The notes beneath the pieces are model-generated. The model made no database searches and had not been told where the DNA came from. It worked only from the letters and a program-made list of their open reading frames with translations. The translations under genes were made by a program, and so were the position numbers. Below are positions 47,087-57,790 of a stretch of DNA of 64,000 nt, in pieces. The stretch spans positions 5,546,428 through 5,610,427 of the forward strand of contig NC_085067.1 of the NCBI RefSeq assembly GCF_963662255.1, read 5' to 3'. How positions within the stretch are numbered: position 1 is the first letter of the stretch; each line of letters opens with the position of its first letter. The stretch is from Cinclus cinclus (taxonomy: Eukaryota; Chordata; Aves; Passeriformes; Cinclidae).

Positions 47087-48136
47087 ATGCTGCAGGAGAT
47101 GGAAGCCCTGGTCCCTGCACACCCGTGGCAGCTCCAGCTCTCCAGGCTCACCTGGATCTGCTTGTCCTGCTCAGTGCCAGAGACTCGCAGGGTCAATCCC
47201 ATCCTGTTCCCCAGCTGTGCCTGTCCTATGTCACCAAATTCCACAGGCAGGGGCACAAAGAGCACCCAGGGCTCTGCAAAGTTTTTTTGTACACTTTGTT
47301 CCTAAACCGGGTGGGATTCTACCTCTGCTTCCCTGTGCCCACCACATCCTTGGCACATGGGAGTGGAATAACTGGTGACAGGGACAATCCAGGCAGGGAC
47401 AACAGTGCTGAGGATGCCACCTGCTCCCTCAGGTGTGGCTTGGAAGGTTCAGTGGCAGCAGGAGCAGCAGCTGCTCTGTGTTATTCACATGCCTTGCCTG
47501 GGATGGAGGGTTTGGCCAGAAGCAGGGGAAAATGGAAAGGGAAAAGATGCCAAAACCCAGGAGCGGCTCTGGCTTCCCGTGATCCCGGGAGGTGCCCTGG
47601 GGATTTCTGGGCTGCCCTTGCTGGGCTAGAGGTAGCAGCAGGATGTTTCCACACCTAGAATGTATTTTGGGTGATCACCCAAGTCTGCTCCCCACCTGCT
47701 GGGGCTGTCACCTCCCCTGAGACCCCTGCCAGGGTGAGGACCTAGGTGGGAGCTGAGAATTCACAACTCACCATGATCCATGAGGAACAGGGCTTTGGTG
47801 TCCAGAGCTCCTTACTGATCCTGCTGACACCCTCCTGAATCCATACCCTGTTTAACAGCTTCCTTCCTTTCTTCTTCCTTTTCTTTCTTTCCATCCTTTT
47901 CCCCTTTCTATTTATTGACCCAGGCAAACATGGCCATCCTATCTTTCCTGGGGAGGGAGCTGAAACCCAGCTCCTCTCAACTTTTCCAGGGCTGTAGGGT
48001 CTTTAGGAGCAGTGGTAAAGCCCCTGATTTACTTTAAAATGGTTGACAACCCTCTCCTGGGATGGAGCCCAGAGGCAAAGGGAAATGGGGCAGGATGAGG
48101 GATGGAGAAGCACCTGAGGGTGATGGGATTCCCACG
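47087..48136. other. unassigned non-coding sequence
   Basis: A 218-codon plus frame (47002-47658) begins within the 44-bp array and has no domain. A pyrimidine tract (CTTCCTTTCTTCTTCCTTTTC type) lies at about 47861-47908. Confidence 0.4.
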
Positions 48137-48157
48137 CCCCCCCCCAAAAAAAAAAAA
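48137..48157 (+). repeat. C9-A12 homopolymer junction
   Basis: Nine C followed by twelve A; on the minus strand it reads T12G9, the same order as the T15G12 junction at 30.9 kb. Length is uncertain because such runs are error-prone. Confidence 0.9.
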
Positions 48158-49349
48158 TCCCCAAATCCCTCCCAGAGTCAGGAGCACCTCAGACCAATGG
48201 ATGTGGAGCACCCAAATCGCTTCCCTGTGTCCCAACACCCTCCATCAGCCCTTCCCAGCCATTCCTGGGAGATCTCCTGCCCCAGGAACAGGCTGGAGGG
48301 TTGGAGGAGGGTGTGGGACAGAGATTCCTGCATGTGGCAAGAAAAACCCTTCCCTCCCAGAACCAGCAGCTCCACACTGGAATTACAGATGGAACTGTGA
48401 AGGGTGTGAATGCAACACAACACAAGAATTACGGAGAAAATAAAGGTAGTTACAGTTGCTTCAAAACATTTTTGCAGCTAGAGCTCAGGGCTTTTAATCA
48501 ACTCACTTTTTATTTTCTTTTTTTTTTTCTCTTTTTTATTGCGGGTTCTCCTTTCTGCCAAACATTTGCAGAAGGGGAAAGAAACTAAAGTGAAGAGAGA
48601 GAGAGAGAAACAGTTTTAGCTGCCAATCTGTTGCTTGCAAAGCCATGAAAAACACCCTGAGAGAGACTAGCATGTATTATAGAAAAGGAAAAGGAGTTCA
48701 TGCATCCTCTTTGCTGAAGTCTTTTAAGGTCCCTTCCCTCCTGAGACCTCCTGTGTCCCCAACATGCTCCAAGCTATAAAAGAAGGAGGTTTCAGCCCAT
48801 GCCAGACTCATCCCAGGCTCCCTGAGAAGCTGTCCCAGCTATCCCCTCTCTCCTGGAGGTTTATTGTGTATGGAGGCCCTTCTGTCCCTTGGGGCTGTCC
48901 CTGTCTGATGCCACATCCAGGATTGCTCCCAGGGCTACTAAAGCCTGGAAAAATCTTGGTTTTGAGTTAAATATTCCAGGCAGGGAGCCTGGGAGGGATG
49001 TAGCTACATCCTCTGTCAGTAAAATCTGTGTTCCTCCCCATTTACCTCTCCTTTCTCTCTCTTTTGAAGGTCGATTTATACCTTTTGCTCTGCACCTCCA
49101 GGCTGGAATTCTGGATTTCTCCTCCCACCCAGTGCAGGGAGACCTCCCGAACCCCAAGACACTCAGAGAAGTGCACTTGGGAAAACCAAGCTGGAAAAAG
49201 AGTTGTGGTAAAGGAATAGGGGGGAGAAATTTGGGTTGTGCTCAGTGTGCGAGGGCTGGGAAGATTAAGCACAGCCTTGACTTGGTTTTGCTAGGTCAGA
49301 AAGTCAGGCCTGAGCCTAAGGGTGTGGGAGTCCCCTTCCTAATGGGGGC
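48158..49349. other. unassigned non-coding sequence
   Basis: No gene recognised. A short (GA)n lies at 48594-48608. The text at 48590-48700 (GCCAATCTGTTGCTTGC, GCATGTATTATAG) is AT-richer and could be a small conserved element. A 162-codon plus frame (48889-49377) has no domain and ends in the AT-rich array. Confidence 0.38.
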
Positions 49350-49520
49350 AAAGAAGATAATATATAATAATATATAAAATACATAATAATATGTAAAATA
49401 TATAAACGTATATAGTAATTTATAAAATATATAATGTTATATAAAACATAAAACATATAACAATATATAATATAATACATTATAATATTGAATAATATAT
49501 AATCTATAATGTATAAACGC
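49350..49520. repeat. AT-rich low-complexity island (TATAA-type)
   Basis: About 170 bp almost entirely A and T, built from ATAATATATAA, ATATAAAAT and ACATAAT words without a fixed period. It begins with GATAATATATAATAATATAT and ends at AATGTATAAACGCC. It may be a DNA-unwinding or fragile segment. Confidence 0.93.
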
Positions 49521-49619
49521 CATTCAGGCTAATCGAGAGCTGAGCTGTGCCAGCCTTCCTTCTGCTCTGCCATGCAGGGAAGGAGAATTAGAGGGGCAAT
49601 GAGGAGAGAAACATCCTCT

Positions 49620-49915
49620 CCAGCTTGTTTTTAAGACATCCCTTCCACCCTAGGGCTTGTTTTAACAGCCCGTGCCGCACACCAGAGCCATCCCCTTTTA
49701 TTTACGATGATTATTACGGGCTGCTGCAGTGTCCCCTGGGTCCCAGAGAGGCAGCACCGGCTGCTATTAAGGCATTTTGTCTTTCTCTACAATCACATAA
49801 AGACCTTCCCCGTGCTCCTCCCGCTGGGCAATAAAAAGGGAAAGACAATCCAGGGCTGAGCTGGCTGCTCTGGCTGGCTGGGCAAAGCGCCTCGTTAGGC
49901 ACAATAAAATGTTCT
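49620..49915. promoter_or_regulatory. candidate conserved non-coding element
   Basis: A non-repetitive block with TTTTATTTACGATGATTATTACGGG, GCTGCTATTAAGGC, TACAATCACATAAAG, GGGCAATAAAAAGGG and CGTTAGGCACAATAAAATG. Preserved CpGs and alternating AT- and GC-rich words mark it out. It ends next to the start of the 34-bp minisatellite region. Confidence 0.35.
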
Positions 49916-50078
49916 CCTTAACCCTGGGCCATCGCCAGGCCGGGGCAATGGGGCCAAGGAAAAGGAGGACAGGATGGGATGGAGGAGCTGAGCCTGCCCT
50001 GGCAGTGCTGATGCTGCTGGGGATGGATCCCTGCATCCTCATCCTGCTCCAAACCCGGGCAGCCTTGGGTGCTGGGGT

Positions 50079-50827
50079 CCCCCTTGTGAATCCCCTAATT
50101 CCAGCCTTGGAACCCTCCTCATGTATCCCCTAATTCCAGCCCTGGGACTCTCCTCAATTCCAGCCTTGGAACCCCCTCATGAGTCTCCCAGTTCAAGCCT
50201 CAGGACTCCCCTCCATGATTATCCCAATTCCAGCCCCAGGAGCTTCCTAAATTCCAACCCCAGAACCCTCATGACTGCCCCAGTACATGCCCTGGGACCC
50301 TCCTTAATTCAGCCCTAGAACTCTCTCATGAATCTCCCAGTTCCTGCCCCAGTACTATCCTCTACATTAGAACCCCCTCATGAATCCCCCAATTCCATCC
50401 CCGGAACCCCCTCATGAATCCCCCAGTTCCATCCCCGGAACCCCCTCATGAATCCCCAGTTCCATCCCTGGAACCCCCTCATGAATCCCCCAATTCCATC
50501 CCCGGAACCCCCTCATGAATCCCCCAATTCCTTCCCTGGAACCCCCTCATGAATCCCCCAATTCCATCCCCGGAACCCCCTCATGAATCCCCCAATTCCA
50601 TCCCTGGGACCCCCTCATGAATCCCCAGTTCCATCCCTGGAACCCCCTCATGAATCCCCCAATTCCATCCCTGGGACCCCCTCATGAATCCCCCAATTCC
50701 ATCCCTGGAACCCCCTCATGAATCCCTCAATTCTATCCCTGGGACCCCCTCATGAATCCCCCAGTTCCATCCCTGGAACCCCCTCATGAATCCCCAATTC
50801 CAGCCTTGGAACCCCCTCATGAATCCC
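50079..50827 (+). repeat. 34-bp minisatellite with a degenerate 5' part
   Basis: About 20 units of CCCCCTCATGAATCCCCCA followed by (A/G)TTCCATCCC(T/C)GGAA. From about 50370 to 50825 units are nearly uniform at 33-34 bp, alternating TCCCTGG and TCCCCGG variants. From 50079 to 50369 units are diverged and irregular in length (TTCCAGCC, TTCAAGCC, TTCCTGCC variants). The C-rich strand contrasts with a G-rich complement containing GGGGG runs in every unit. Confidence 0.96.
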
Positions 50828-50849
50828 CCCCGTCCCAATCCTGGTCTTG

Positions 50850-51025
50850 GCTTGTTTCCCCATTAACTTGATCATGTCAGAGGCGGCCAACAAAACATTT
50901 CAGAAAATTAATCAGCCCAATTGAAATGTGATTGATTGAGAATTGAGAACCACGATCCAGCAAGTCCTGGAAAATGTAATAGTCTAAAACCCTTATTAAT
51001 TTTTCATGTTCTTTCTGTTTGGATT
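50850..51025. promoter_or_regulatory. candidate conserved non-coding element
   Basis: AT-rich text immediately after the minisatellite: CCCATTAACTTGATCATGTC, GAAAATTAATCAGCCC, AATTGAAATGTGATTGATTG, CCTTATTAATTTTTC. CCCAATTG and TGATTGATTG are homeodomain/PBX-like words. Composition differs on both sides. Confidence 0.33.
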
Positions 51026-53164
51026 TTTATTTTTTTTCCCCCTTGTGGAGGTGGCTCTGTGCCAGGATGTTTATGTGTAAATTCCAGCTCTCTTCCCGCC
51101 TGGCTCCGAGGCTCTGGAGCTGGGCAAACCCTGGGATTTCCATCCTCCCAAAATCCTGCTTGGAAAATGCACCAACAAAAGAGGAGAAGAACCTCATGGA
51201 GCTTGAACTTGCCAGCTTGGGACGTGCCAAAATCTGGGAATTTTGCTGCTGCTCTGATGGACACAGTGAGCTCCTCTGGGGACACCGTGACCTCCAGAGA
51301 GGAGCAGCACCAGCCCCGAGCTCAGTGTGCCACATCCTTGACTCTCATCACCCTCTAAAGCAGACAATTAATCACCGCTCCGAAATTAGGGGGAAATCTG
51401 GTGGGGTGATCCCCGGTGCCACTCGTGGAAGGAGCCCAAAGCCAGCTTTAGCTGTTCCTTTGAGTTCTGCTCCTCATGGTTGCATGCCAGCAGCCTGGAA
51501 TTAGCAATCCATGGGAGACCAGGCTGTAAGTGGTGCTGCTCGGATGAAATTTTTCCTGTTTTCAACAGATCTGTTTTGATTTTTTGCTTCCAAAGTGAAA
51601 ATGTCTTTATTTGTTCAACATTTGGGTTTGGCCTGAATTATTTATTTTAATATATATATATATTTTTTTTTTTTTACACAATGTCAACACTTCTCAAGTG
51701 GGGAAAAAAACCCAACATAATTTGTATTTTTTTTTGGTGTTTGTTTGTTTGCTTTAAAAAGACCAATTTTCTGCCAGGAGCAGCCATGGAAATGTTTCAA
51801 GCAGAGTGCTGATGAAGTAATCTGAACATCTGCCATGGGACCCAGGATCTGACCTCTCTTGTTGGATTGCTTCCCTGGGGAATTGAGGCTGTAAAAATCA
51901 CACCTTCTCTGTGCCTCTTTGTCACCTTTCCACCAGCAAACCTGGCTGTACCTGGGCACATCTCAAGCACAGATGGGCTGAGGTCCTGCAGGTAATTGGG
52001 CTCTCAAAAATCCCTAGTGCAGAACCAGTGATATTTGGATTTCTAACAGCAGAAGAGGTGGAAGGTAGCAGAGGTCTGGCTTTTATCGGATACAAATTAA
52101 TTTTAAATGTGCAAAACTTCCTGAAATTTCCCATCTGGCAGGAGATTGGAGTTTGCACCTTTCACTTGGAGCAGAAGTGATCCTTTTTTCCTGCCCCATC
52201 CAAAATCCTCTCCTTGCCACATCCATGGAGTCACCCCTGCCCTCTGTCAGGACACAAAAACTCTCAAACAAAATGAGGATGAAGCAGGGGGTTGTTCTTC
52301 ATCCCAGGGCCAGCACACAGCTCTCTTCTGTGTTTTAAGTTGGATTTTTTTTTCCTGTGGGATACTGAATCTGTGTTTTCCTTGAGAATTTTTGCTGTGT
52401 TTTGGCCACAAACCCAGCTGTGGCCTCAGTGCCTTTGTGCCCCTGTCCCTGTGCTGGGTCCAGCTGTTATTATTTCTCTTTATTTATGTCCTGCTCTTCC
52501 CCGAGAGCCTTTTCTGAACTCTCTCCACTATCTCTGGCAGCTCCTGGTAAATCTGGAAGACAAAGTGCTCATCCTCTCCACGAGGGTTTTTTATTTTAAA
52601 TAAAACTCACTGGTGCTTCTCCAGAGGGACTTGTTGAAGTGGCGAAAGTCAAAGATGAAATGCTGGAGCTGCTGTTTCCTGGAGAGCCAGGCTGTGTTTC
52701 CTCGTGGAACCTCTGGAAAAGGCAGGGATGGCACCAAGGGCTCCAAGCTCCCCTGGATCCTGGTGGTGCTGGCAGCCAGAGCCTTTCCAGCTCTTCCCAA
52801 ATGTTTTCTAATGGGCCAAAGGAAACCTTGAAAGGGAACGTGGGAAGGAAAGCAAAGCCCATTTCCCATTTTTCTTCTCTGTCCTGAAGAACTCAGGCCC
52901 TCCCTGGGACCTCATGATGATGTTTGGCCTCCTTGGAGGGACCAGCTGATGGTGCAGAGCCATAAAGGGAATTTCCACATCAAGCCAGAGGCAAATTCCC
53001 TGAGCCAGCACCTCCTGTGCCATGGGACATCTCTGGCTGGCAGAAGCCCAGCAACACCTCAGCTCTTGGATATTAATCAAGGCTAATTAGCTGGACTAAC
53101 GAGGCTGCACTCCTGCTGGTCTTGGGGTGAGGACTCTGCAGGAGGAGGGAGATGCTCCCAGACC
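51026..53164. other. unassigned non-coding sequence
   Basis: No gene recognised. Frames up to 161 codons overlap on both strands (51004-51504). A (TA)n-T13 tract is at 51649-51675. An AT-rich patch at 52010-52140 (GATATTTGG, ACAAATTAATTTTAAATGTG) is a weak regulatory candidate. Confidence 0.38.
51649..51675 (+). repeat. (TA)n followed by T13
   Basis: About six TA dinucleotides run into thirteen T residues. A T-rich flank precedes them. Confidence 0.9.
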
Positions 53165-53430
53165 AGGCCTCCCTCTCAGGCCATTTTGACAGAGAGAAAA
53201 AAAATGCATTTCATCCTCATAAATCCTTGGCAGCAAATGTCTACTGGATGCCAACAGGAAAAAAACACTAATAAATAAAAGGCAGCACTGTTTTTCTTTT
53301 AGATGGTTTGGATTGTCAATGTTTTGTGGACTGGAAATAGAGTTTTTATTATATTTTTTAGCTCTCTTCTGCTACTGGGAATAAGCAAATACCTTATATT
53401 AAACACCTTCCTTCCAGCATACCGGAGTGC
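53165..53430. promoter_or_regulatory. candidate conserved non-coding element
   Basis: AT-rich block with AATGCATTTCATCCTCATAAATCC, CACTAATAAATAAAAGGC, GGATTGTCAATG, TTTTTATTATATTTTTTAGC and AAATACCTTATATTAAAC. A TTTTAGATGG could act as an acceptor, but the following frame (77 codons) is not recognisable. Confidence 0.33.
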
Positions 53431-53584
53431 ACCCCATGGGGAGCAGGTCGATATAGTTTGGGCACAAAAATCCTATTCCCCAGTGCCAGGGCAGTGTGGG
53501 GACATGTCCTTGGGGCCACTGAGGGCACATCAGTAACTGGCTGTCCCCAAGCCACTCATCCTTGGGGATGAGGACTTGTAATGA

Positions 53585-53601
53585 TAAAAAAAAAAAAAAA
53601 A
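53585..53601 (+). repeat. poly(A) tract
   Basis: An uninterrupted run of about seventeen A follows TAATGAT. No retroposed body or target duplication is seen. Confidence 0.8.
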
Positions 53602-54004
53602 ATCACATTTTCTGTGGAAAACAGTACTTACAACCTTAAACCCAGCCCCAGTTCTCTACCAAAGGAAAAGTTTGGATAAAAACTTTTATCTGCCCCTCTC
53701 TGAATTTTACACAAGCCCAGCCCTGAACTCTGACCCTGCCAGGACTTCCCGTTCTGCTCTGAAAAAAGTTCCTGCTCACCCCAGGAGCCAGTGCAAAGCC
53801 TGGGCAGAGAAGTGGCTTCCTTGGCACCCAGATCTCTTTCCTGATTATTATTCTGGTCATTCACCCTCTTTCTCTCTCAATCTTGAGGAAGGAGCAGTGA
53901 TTTTGTGAGTTGAAATTTGGATGTATTCCCAGCTCCATTTTTTTTTCTCCCCCTCTTGTTAATTAAAACTAATAAATCTGCTCAGCAGAGTTTGCAGAGC
54001 AGAG

Positions 54005-54260
54005 GGACAAGGTACAGTTATCTTGACACGGCAAGGCCACCTCGCTCCTTCCCCCCCAACACCTTTTATTTAATTTATTCACCTATTTATTCCCTTCTTG
54101 AGCCCCTTCCAGATCTGAATTTCTCATCCAGGCGATGTGCAGGCTCTTTGCTATTCTTTCCCAGGGAAGCATTCCCACAGGAGCCTCAAATAATCAACAA
54201 TTGTCGTGGCGTGCATCCCTGGAAATAATTACAGACAATCCCAAGCAACCTGGGAACAAA
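54005..54260. promoter_or_regulatory. candidate conserved non-coding element (weak)
   Basis: ACAGTTATCTTGACACGG, CCTTTTATTTAATTTATTCACC, AAATAATCAACAATTGTCGTGGCG and GAAATAATTACAGAC occur in 250 bp with some retained CpGs. Confidence 0.25.
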
Positions 54261-54564
54261 GGGATCCGTGTTATGTGAGACCTCCTCTGTGTGTTCCCTC
54301 ATCAAGGGAGATGGAACCCCAGGGTTTGGGGTGCAGGGGGTCACTGCAGTCCTGTGTACTGATTTGGGGGTGCAGCAGCAAAAATGTCAAAAGAAAAAGA
54401 TGATTCCCCAATATTTTGGGTGTTCAATCTCTTTGGGAGGTCGCACAACCACCCTGAGGGTCCAGAGAGAGACACGTTCCCACCAGCCCCTGGGATGGAG
54501 GGGATCCAAACTGTCCCCGTGTCCTTTCCCACACTTCCTTTCCACTGTCCCCACCTTGTCCTTT

Positions 54565-54712
54565 CCAGGACAGACAGACAGGATTTTGATGGAGCTGCTT
54601 TCTGCCCCCAGGACAGACAGGCAAACAGGATTTTGATGGAGATGCTATCCATCCCCAGGACAGACAGACAGACAGACAGACAGACAGGATTTTGATGGAG
54701 CTGCTGCCCATC
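54565..54712 (+). repeat. ~43-58-bp tandem repeat with embedded (GACA)n
   Basis: Three units start at 54565, 54608 and 54655, each CCAGGACAGACA...CAGGATTTTGATGGAG then (C/A)TGCT. Spacing grows from 43 to 47 to 58 bp because the GACA run lengthens in the third unit (54657-54686). The embedded microsatellite is the unstable part. Confidence 0.92.
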
Positions 54713-54739
54713 CCAGGTCCTGTTTGGCCGCAGGGATCA

Positions 54740-55120
54740 TCTGGCGGCTCCCAAGGGTGCCCCGAGGGTGCCCCAGAGCCCCTGGCTGAGTGTCAGAGGC
54801 AGAGAAGTTCGTGGGGAATGGCTTTGCCCTGAACTCCTGCGGTCTCCTCCTCCTCCTCCTCGGGATGAAGGCAGCCCTGGTAGCCATAGCAACCAGATCT
54901 CCTTCTCCGCTCCAAACTTCGCCCAGCCGGGGCTCCGGAGGAGAAATGGGAAGGGACGGGGGAATGCAAATGACCCGCAGTCCCTGCAGCCCCTCCCGAT
55001 CAATGGGATCTGCATTCCAAACCACGGGATGCGTGTCAGGATAGCGGAGAGCATCGCAGGCAGCAGGGATGCTGGAAAAACGGGGAAGGGAGAGGTGCAA
55101 GACAGAAAAACGAGCTGCTG
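54740..55120. promoter_or_regulatory. CpG-richer block with RFX X-box and octamer: candidate promoter/enhancer
   Basis: About twenty CpG dinucleotides in 380 bp, denser than anywhere else I noticed in the window. GTAGCCATAGCAAC (54880-54893) fits the RFX X-box consensus GTNRCC(N2)RGYAAC. An octamer ATGCAAAT is at 54964-54971. TCCTCCTCCTCCTCC lies at 54847-54861. No TATA box or defined first exon is visible. A 162-codon minus frame (54645-55133) crosses it, ending in the GACA repeat; it has an RRRRRR run and no domain. X-boxes are typical of ciliary-gene and some enhancer regions; that role here is inference. Confidence 0.42.
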
Positions 55121-55545
55121 AACCCTCTTCCATCCCCTGAGCCTCAGGAGAGGTTGTTCCAGTGTCATCGGAGGGTAACAGCTTTAATTAGTGATTTAAA
55201 GACCCTCCATAATAGACTCGGCGCTCTCGGAGCTCCTGGAGAGAGGCTGTGCCAAGGCTGGGGAGCCAAGCACGTCCTGCCCGTGCTCTTCCCCCCCCCG
55301 GCACATCAGCACGGTGGGCACTGGGGTGTGGGCACCCCTGGAATGGTGCTGGGACTTGGCTGTGGGGGCACAGTGACAGCCAAAGGGTCGTGAATGTGCG
55401 GAGCTGCACATTCACTTGGCCCCAGAACCAGCCCAGTGACACGGGGGAACAGCAAAATCAGTTCTGGGCCAGGACATCCAGGTCTTTTCCTTGCACTTCC
55501 CATCCCCTACCCTGAGCAGCACTGGGGCTTTCCTGGCCCATTTTC
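55121..55545. other. unassigned non-coding sequence
   Basis: No gene recognised. TTTAATTAGTGATTTAAAG at 55183-55201 is a small ATTA-type patch. A C10 run is at 55289-55298. Confidence 0.4.
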
Positions 55546-55706
55546 ACTCTGCTCCATCTTCACCCTGCCCTATCTTCATCCCGCTCCACCTTCATCCTTC
55601 TCCACCTTTACCCTGCTCCATCCTCACCCCGCTCCATCCTCACCCCTGCTCCATCCTCATCCTGCTCTACCTTCACCCCGCCCTATCTTCATCTCTCACC
55701 TCTTTG
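55546..55706 (+). repeat. ~17-bp pyrimidine-rich minisatellite
   Basis: About nine diverged units of (C/T)GCTCCATC(T/C)TCACCC(C/T), for example CTGCTCCATCTTCACC, CCGCTCCACCTTCATCC, CTGCTCCATCCTCACC. Unit length varies from 16 to 18 bp. Confidence 0.85.
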
Positions 55707-55794
55707 GCACAAAAATCCTCATTCCCACCTCTTTGTCTCTCTGAGCGCAGCTCAGACAACCCTACAGGTACTTCTGACACCTTTCCCCTGCATG

Positions 55795-55955
55795 GAGTGA
55801 ATTCCCTTTTCCTGCTTTATAGATGGGGGATGTAGACAGGGAGCAAAGGACTGGCTCAAAGTCATCCATTGATCACCCGTGGGGGATGCAGGAATTGACC
55901 CCAGGCCCCTGAATCTCAGTTTTCTACCTCAGCTAGGCTGCACTGCTGGGAGATT
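55795..55955 (-). mobile_element. MIR-type (CORE) SINE relic
   Basis: On the minus strand the text follows the MIR consensus. GGATGACTTTGAGCCAGTCC fits TGTGACCTTGGGCAAGTCAC, TTTGCTCCCTGTCTACATC fits TTTACCTCTCTGTGCCTCA, and CCCCCATCTATAAAGCAGG fits TTTCCCCATCTGTAAAATGG. The upstream part (GCAGCCTAGCTGAGG...GGGTCAATTCCTGC) matches the expected 5' half. MIR elements are ancient and rare in birds. The tRNA-derived head is decayed. Confidence 0.72.
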
Positions 55956-57513
55956 TATCCTCTGAAACAATTCCTTTTTCTTCTATTTCGATTGGCTGGT
56001 CAGCCAAAAACCAAAGGGAAATAAAATGGAAAGTTTAACTTCTGGATGAAAAGTTACCATTTTGTCTGTATGAACTCCCTGACTCTGTTCTCCACTGAGT
56101 ATCTCCAATCCAGTAAAAGCACTGGGGTGACAATTTTAGAAAGTTGATGGGTGTTTTTGGAAATAATCCCTTTTTAGGGAAAGCTGTTTACCCAGATAAC
56201 CACCATCCCTCTCCCTGCTGAAGCAGCAGCTGTTGTGGGAGACAGCTGAAATGCAAACAGGCTCCTGCTCCATCCATCACCCAGGCACGGGCAAGGCAGA
56301 GCTACTTCACTTAAGGGACAGCGTTTGCATAAGAGGAGCTGGGCCACAAATCAATTTCCACTGGAAGGCAGAAGAAGGTTTGAACTGGAGCAGAGGTTTC
56401 CTGGAATTATCTTCTGGTGGGATGAGGGGATAAGAGCTGAAACAGGTGAGTGAGCTCACACAGCAATGCACACGACGTGTCTGGCTTCGACTCCAGCGAG
56501 GCACAAAGGTCTGATTCCATATTTCTGTTTCATGCCAGAGGTCTCTGGGCAGCCAGAGCTCTTCCTAATGATCTGTGCTGGATGGAAAGAGCCCCAAAGA
56601 GCTTACCCTATTGAATTTCCATAGTCTTCCCCATCCCATTTGCTTTTAAAGCCAGCTCTCAGCTGCTGCGTGTGGGACAAGACACATTTCTGCTCAATAC
56701 CCGTCCAATTCTGCCTGGTGTGGGTTCAGGCTGGTGGCACGGATTGCTGTCGATGCAGATGGAGTTGCCTGAGAATCCAGAGTTTCCTGGCCCAGGGAAA
56801 TCTTGCAGGGAAATAAATGCAGCTCTGGTTGAGCCAACACCTGGCAGGGTGAGTGTGATGCTCCTGATTACTGAGAAACTAAATGACAAAAATCTGGGGG
56901 GGATTTTTTTTTCAAAACCCCTCAATTTTTTGCCCCACTATTAATAATAATTCCAAAGAAAACTGATCACAAGTAGCAAGAAACATTTTGCTCTTTCAAA
57001 GCATTTTATTACAACAATTGCAGTCAGGCCATTAAAACCCTCCCTTTTAATTTTTTTTTTAAGCGGAAATTGATTTACATTTTGAAACAGCTGAAAAAGT
57101 CAGTTTGAATTTGGAAAAAAAAAATCAAAATCCCATTTGGAAATGTCAGAATGGCTGAAGAGGGAAGGCTGTGCCAGATGATGCTGAGATGGCTAAAGCC
57201 TCTTTCAGTTTAGTCTCACTAAACAGATCAGCTGTGAGTTGGTGTCTGACACAATTAACCCTGAGGAGGAGCAGGCTGGGAAGGGACAGAGGAGTCTGGA
57301 GCACACTCAGGCATTTTCCAGCTCCATCCCCAGGCACGTGGAGAGCCACTGAGCACAGTTTTGGAGCCAACACAGCGATATTTGAAAAGATGACTGTGCA
57401 AAAATGATGGAAAAGGGTAGAGGCAACACCTGCCTTTGGGAGAGGGGACGGAGGAGGAGGAGTTTGCCTCAAGCAAGGCGAGCACCTGGAAGAACAGAGG
57501 AAAATCAGGCACG
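55956..57513. other. unassigned non-coding sequence
   Basis: Open frames stay below 131 codons. A second, weak MIR-like match lies at 56440-56520 (listed separately). AT-rich text with ATTAATAATAATTCC, CATTTTATTACAAC and T-rich runs occupies 56935-57130 without a clear family. Confidence 0.38.
56440..56520 (-). mobile_element. possible MIR-type SINE fragment (weak)
   Basis: On the minus strand, TGCTGTGTGAGCTCACTCACC resembles the MIR AGCTGTGTGACCTTGGGCAAG region, and CTGGAGTCGAAGCCAGAC resembles CTGGAGTCAGACTGCC, but the order is not the expected one. It may be a rearranged relic or chance. Confidence 0.25.
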
Positions 57514-57790
57514 GCCAACATGAATTTGTAAAGACCAAATTGGGTCAAACCAATCCAATTTCCTCCAGTGACAAGGTGGCAGGGACAGTGCTGGGGGAGG
57601 ATGCAGGAGATGTCATCTGTCTTTACTTCAGGGAGGCTCCCTGAGCTGCCCCCCCTGACATTCTCCTCAGCACGCTGGGAAACAGCTTTATCTGGCAATT
57701 TGGCTGTACCTAGAGAGGGATTATCAATGGCTCCCTGTCAGAAAGGAGGGATGTGTCTAACAGGAGTCTCTCTTCATCTGCTATGATTCA
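57514..57790 (+). mobile_element. CR1-type LINE relic, reverse-transcriptase region
   Basis: Plus-strand translation gives the CR1 ORF2 pattern in order: HEFVKTKLGQTNPI (family HGF.KGKS.LTN), SSDKVAG, DVICLYFREA (family DVIYLDFSKAFD), DILLSTLG, then RGIINGSLS (family RVVVNGSLS). Stops interrupt after REAP and before RGI. It is dead and degraded. The downstream text to about 58110 may continue the element but shows no clear motif. Confidence 0.65.
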
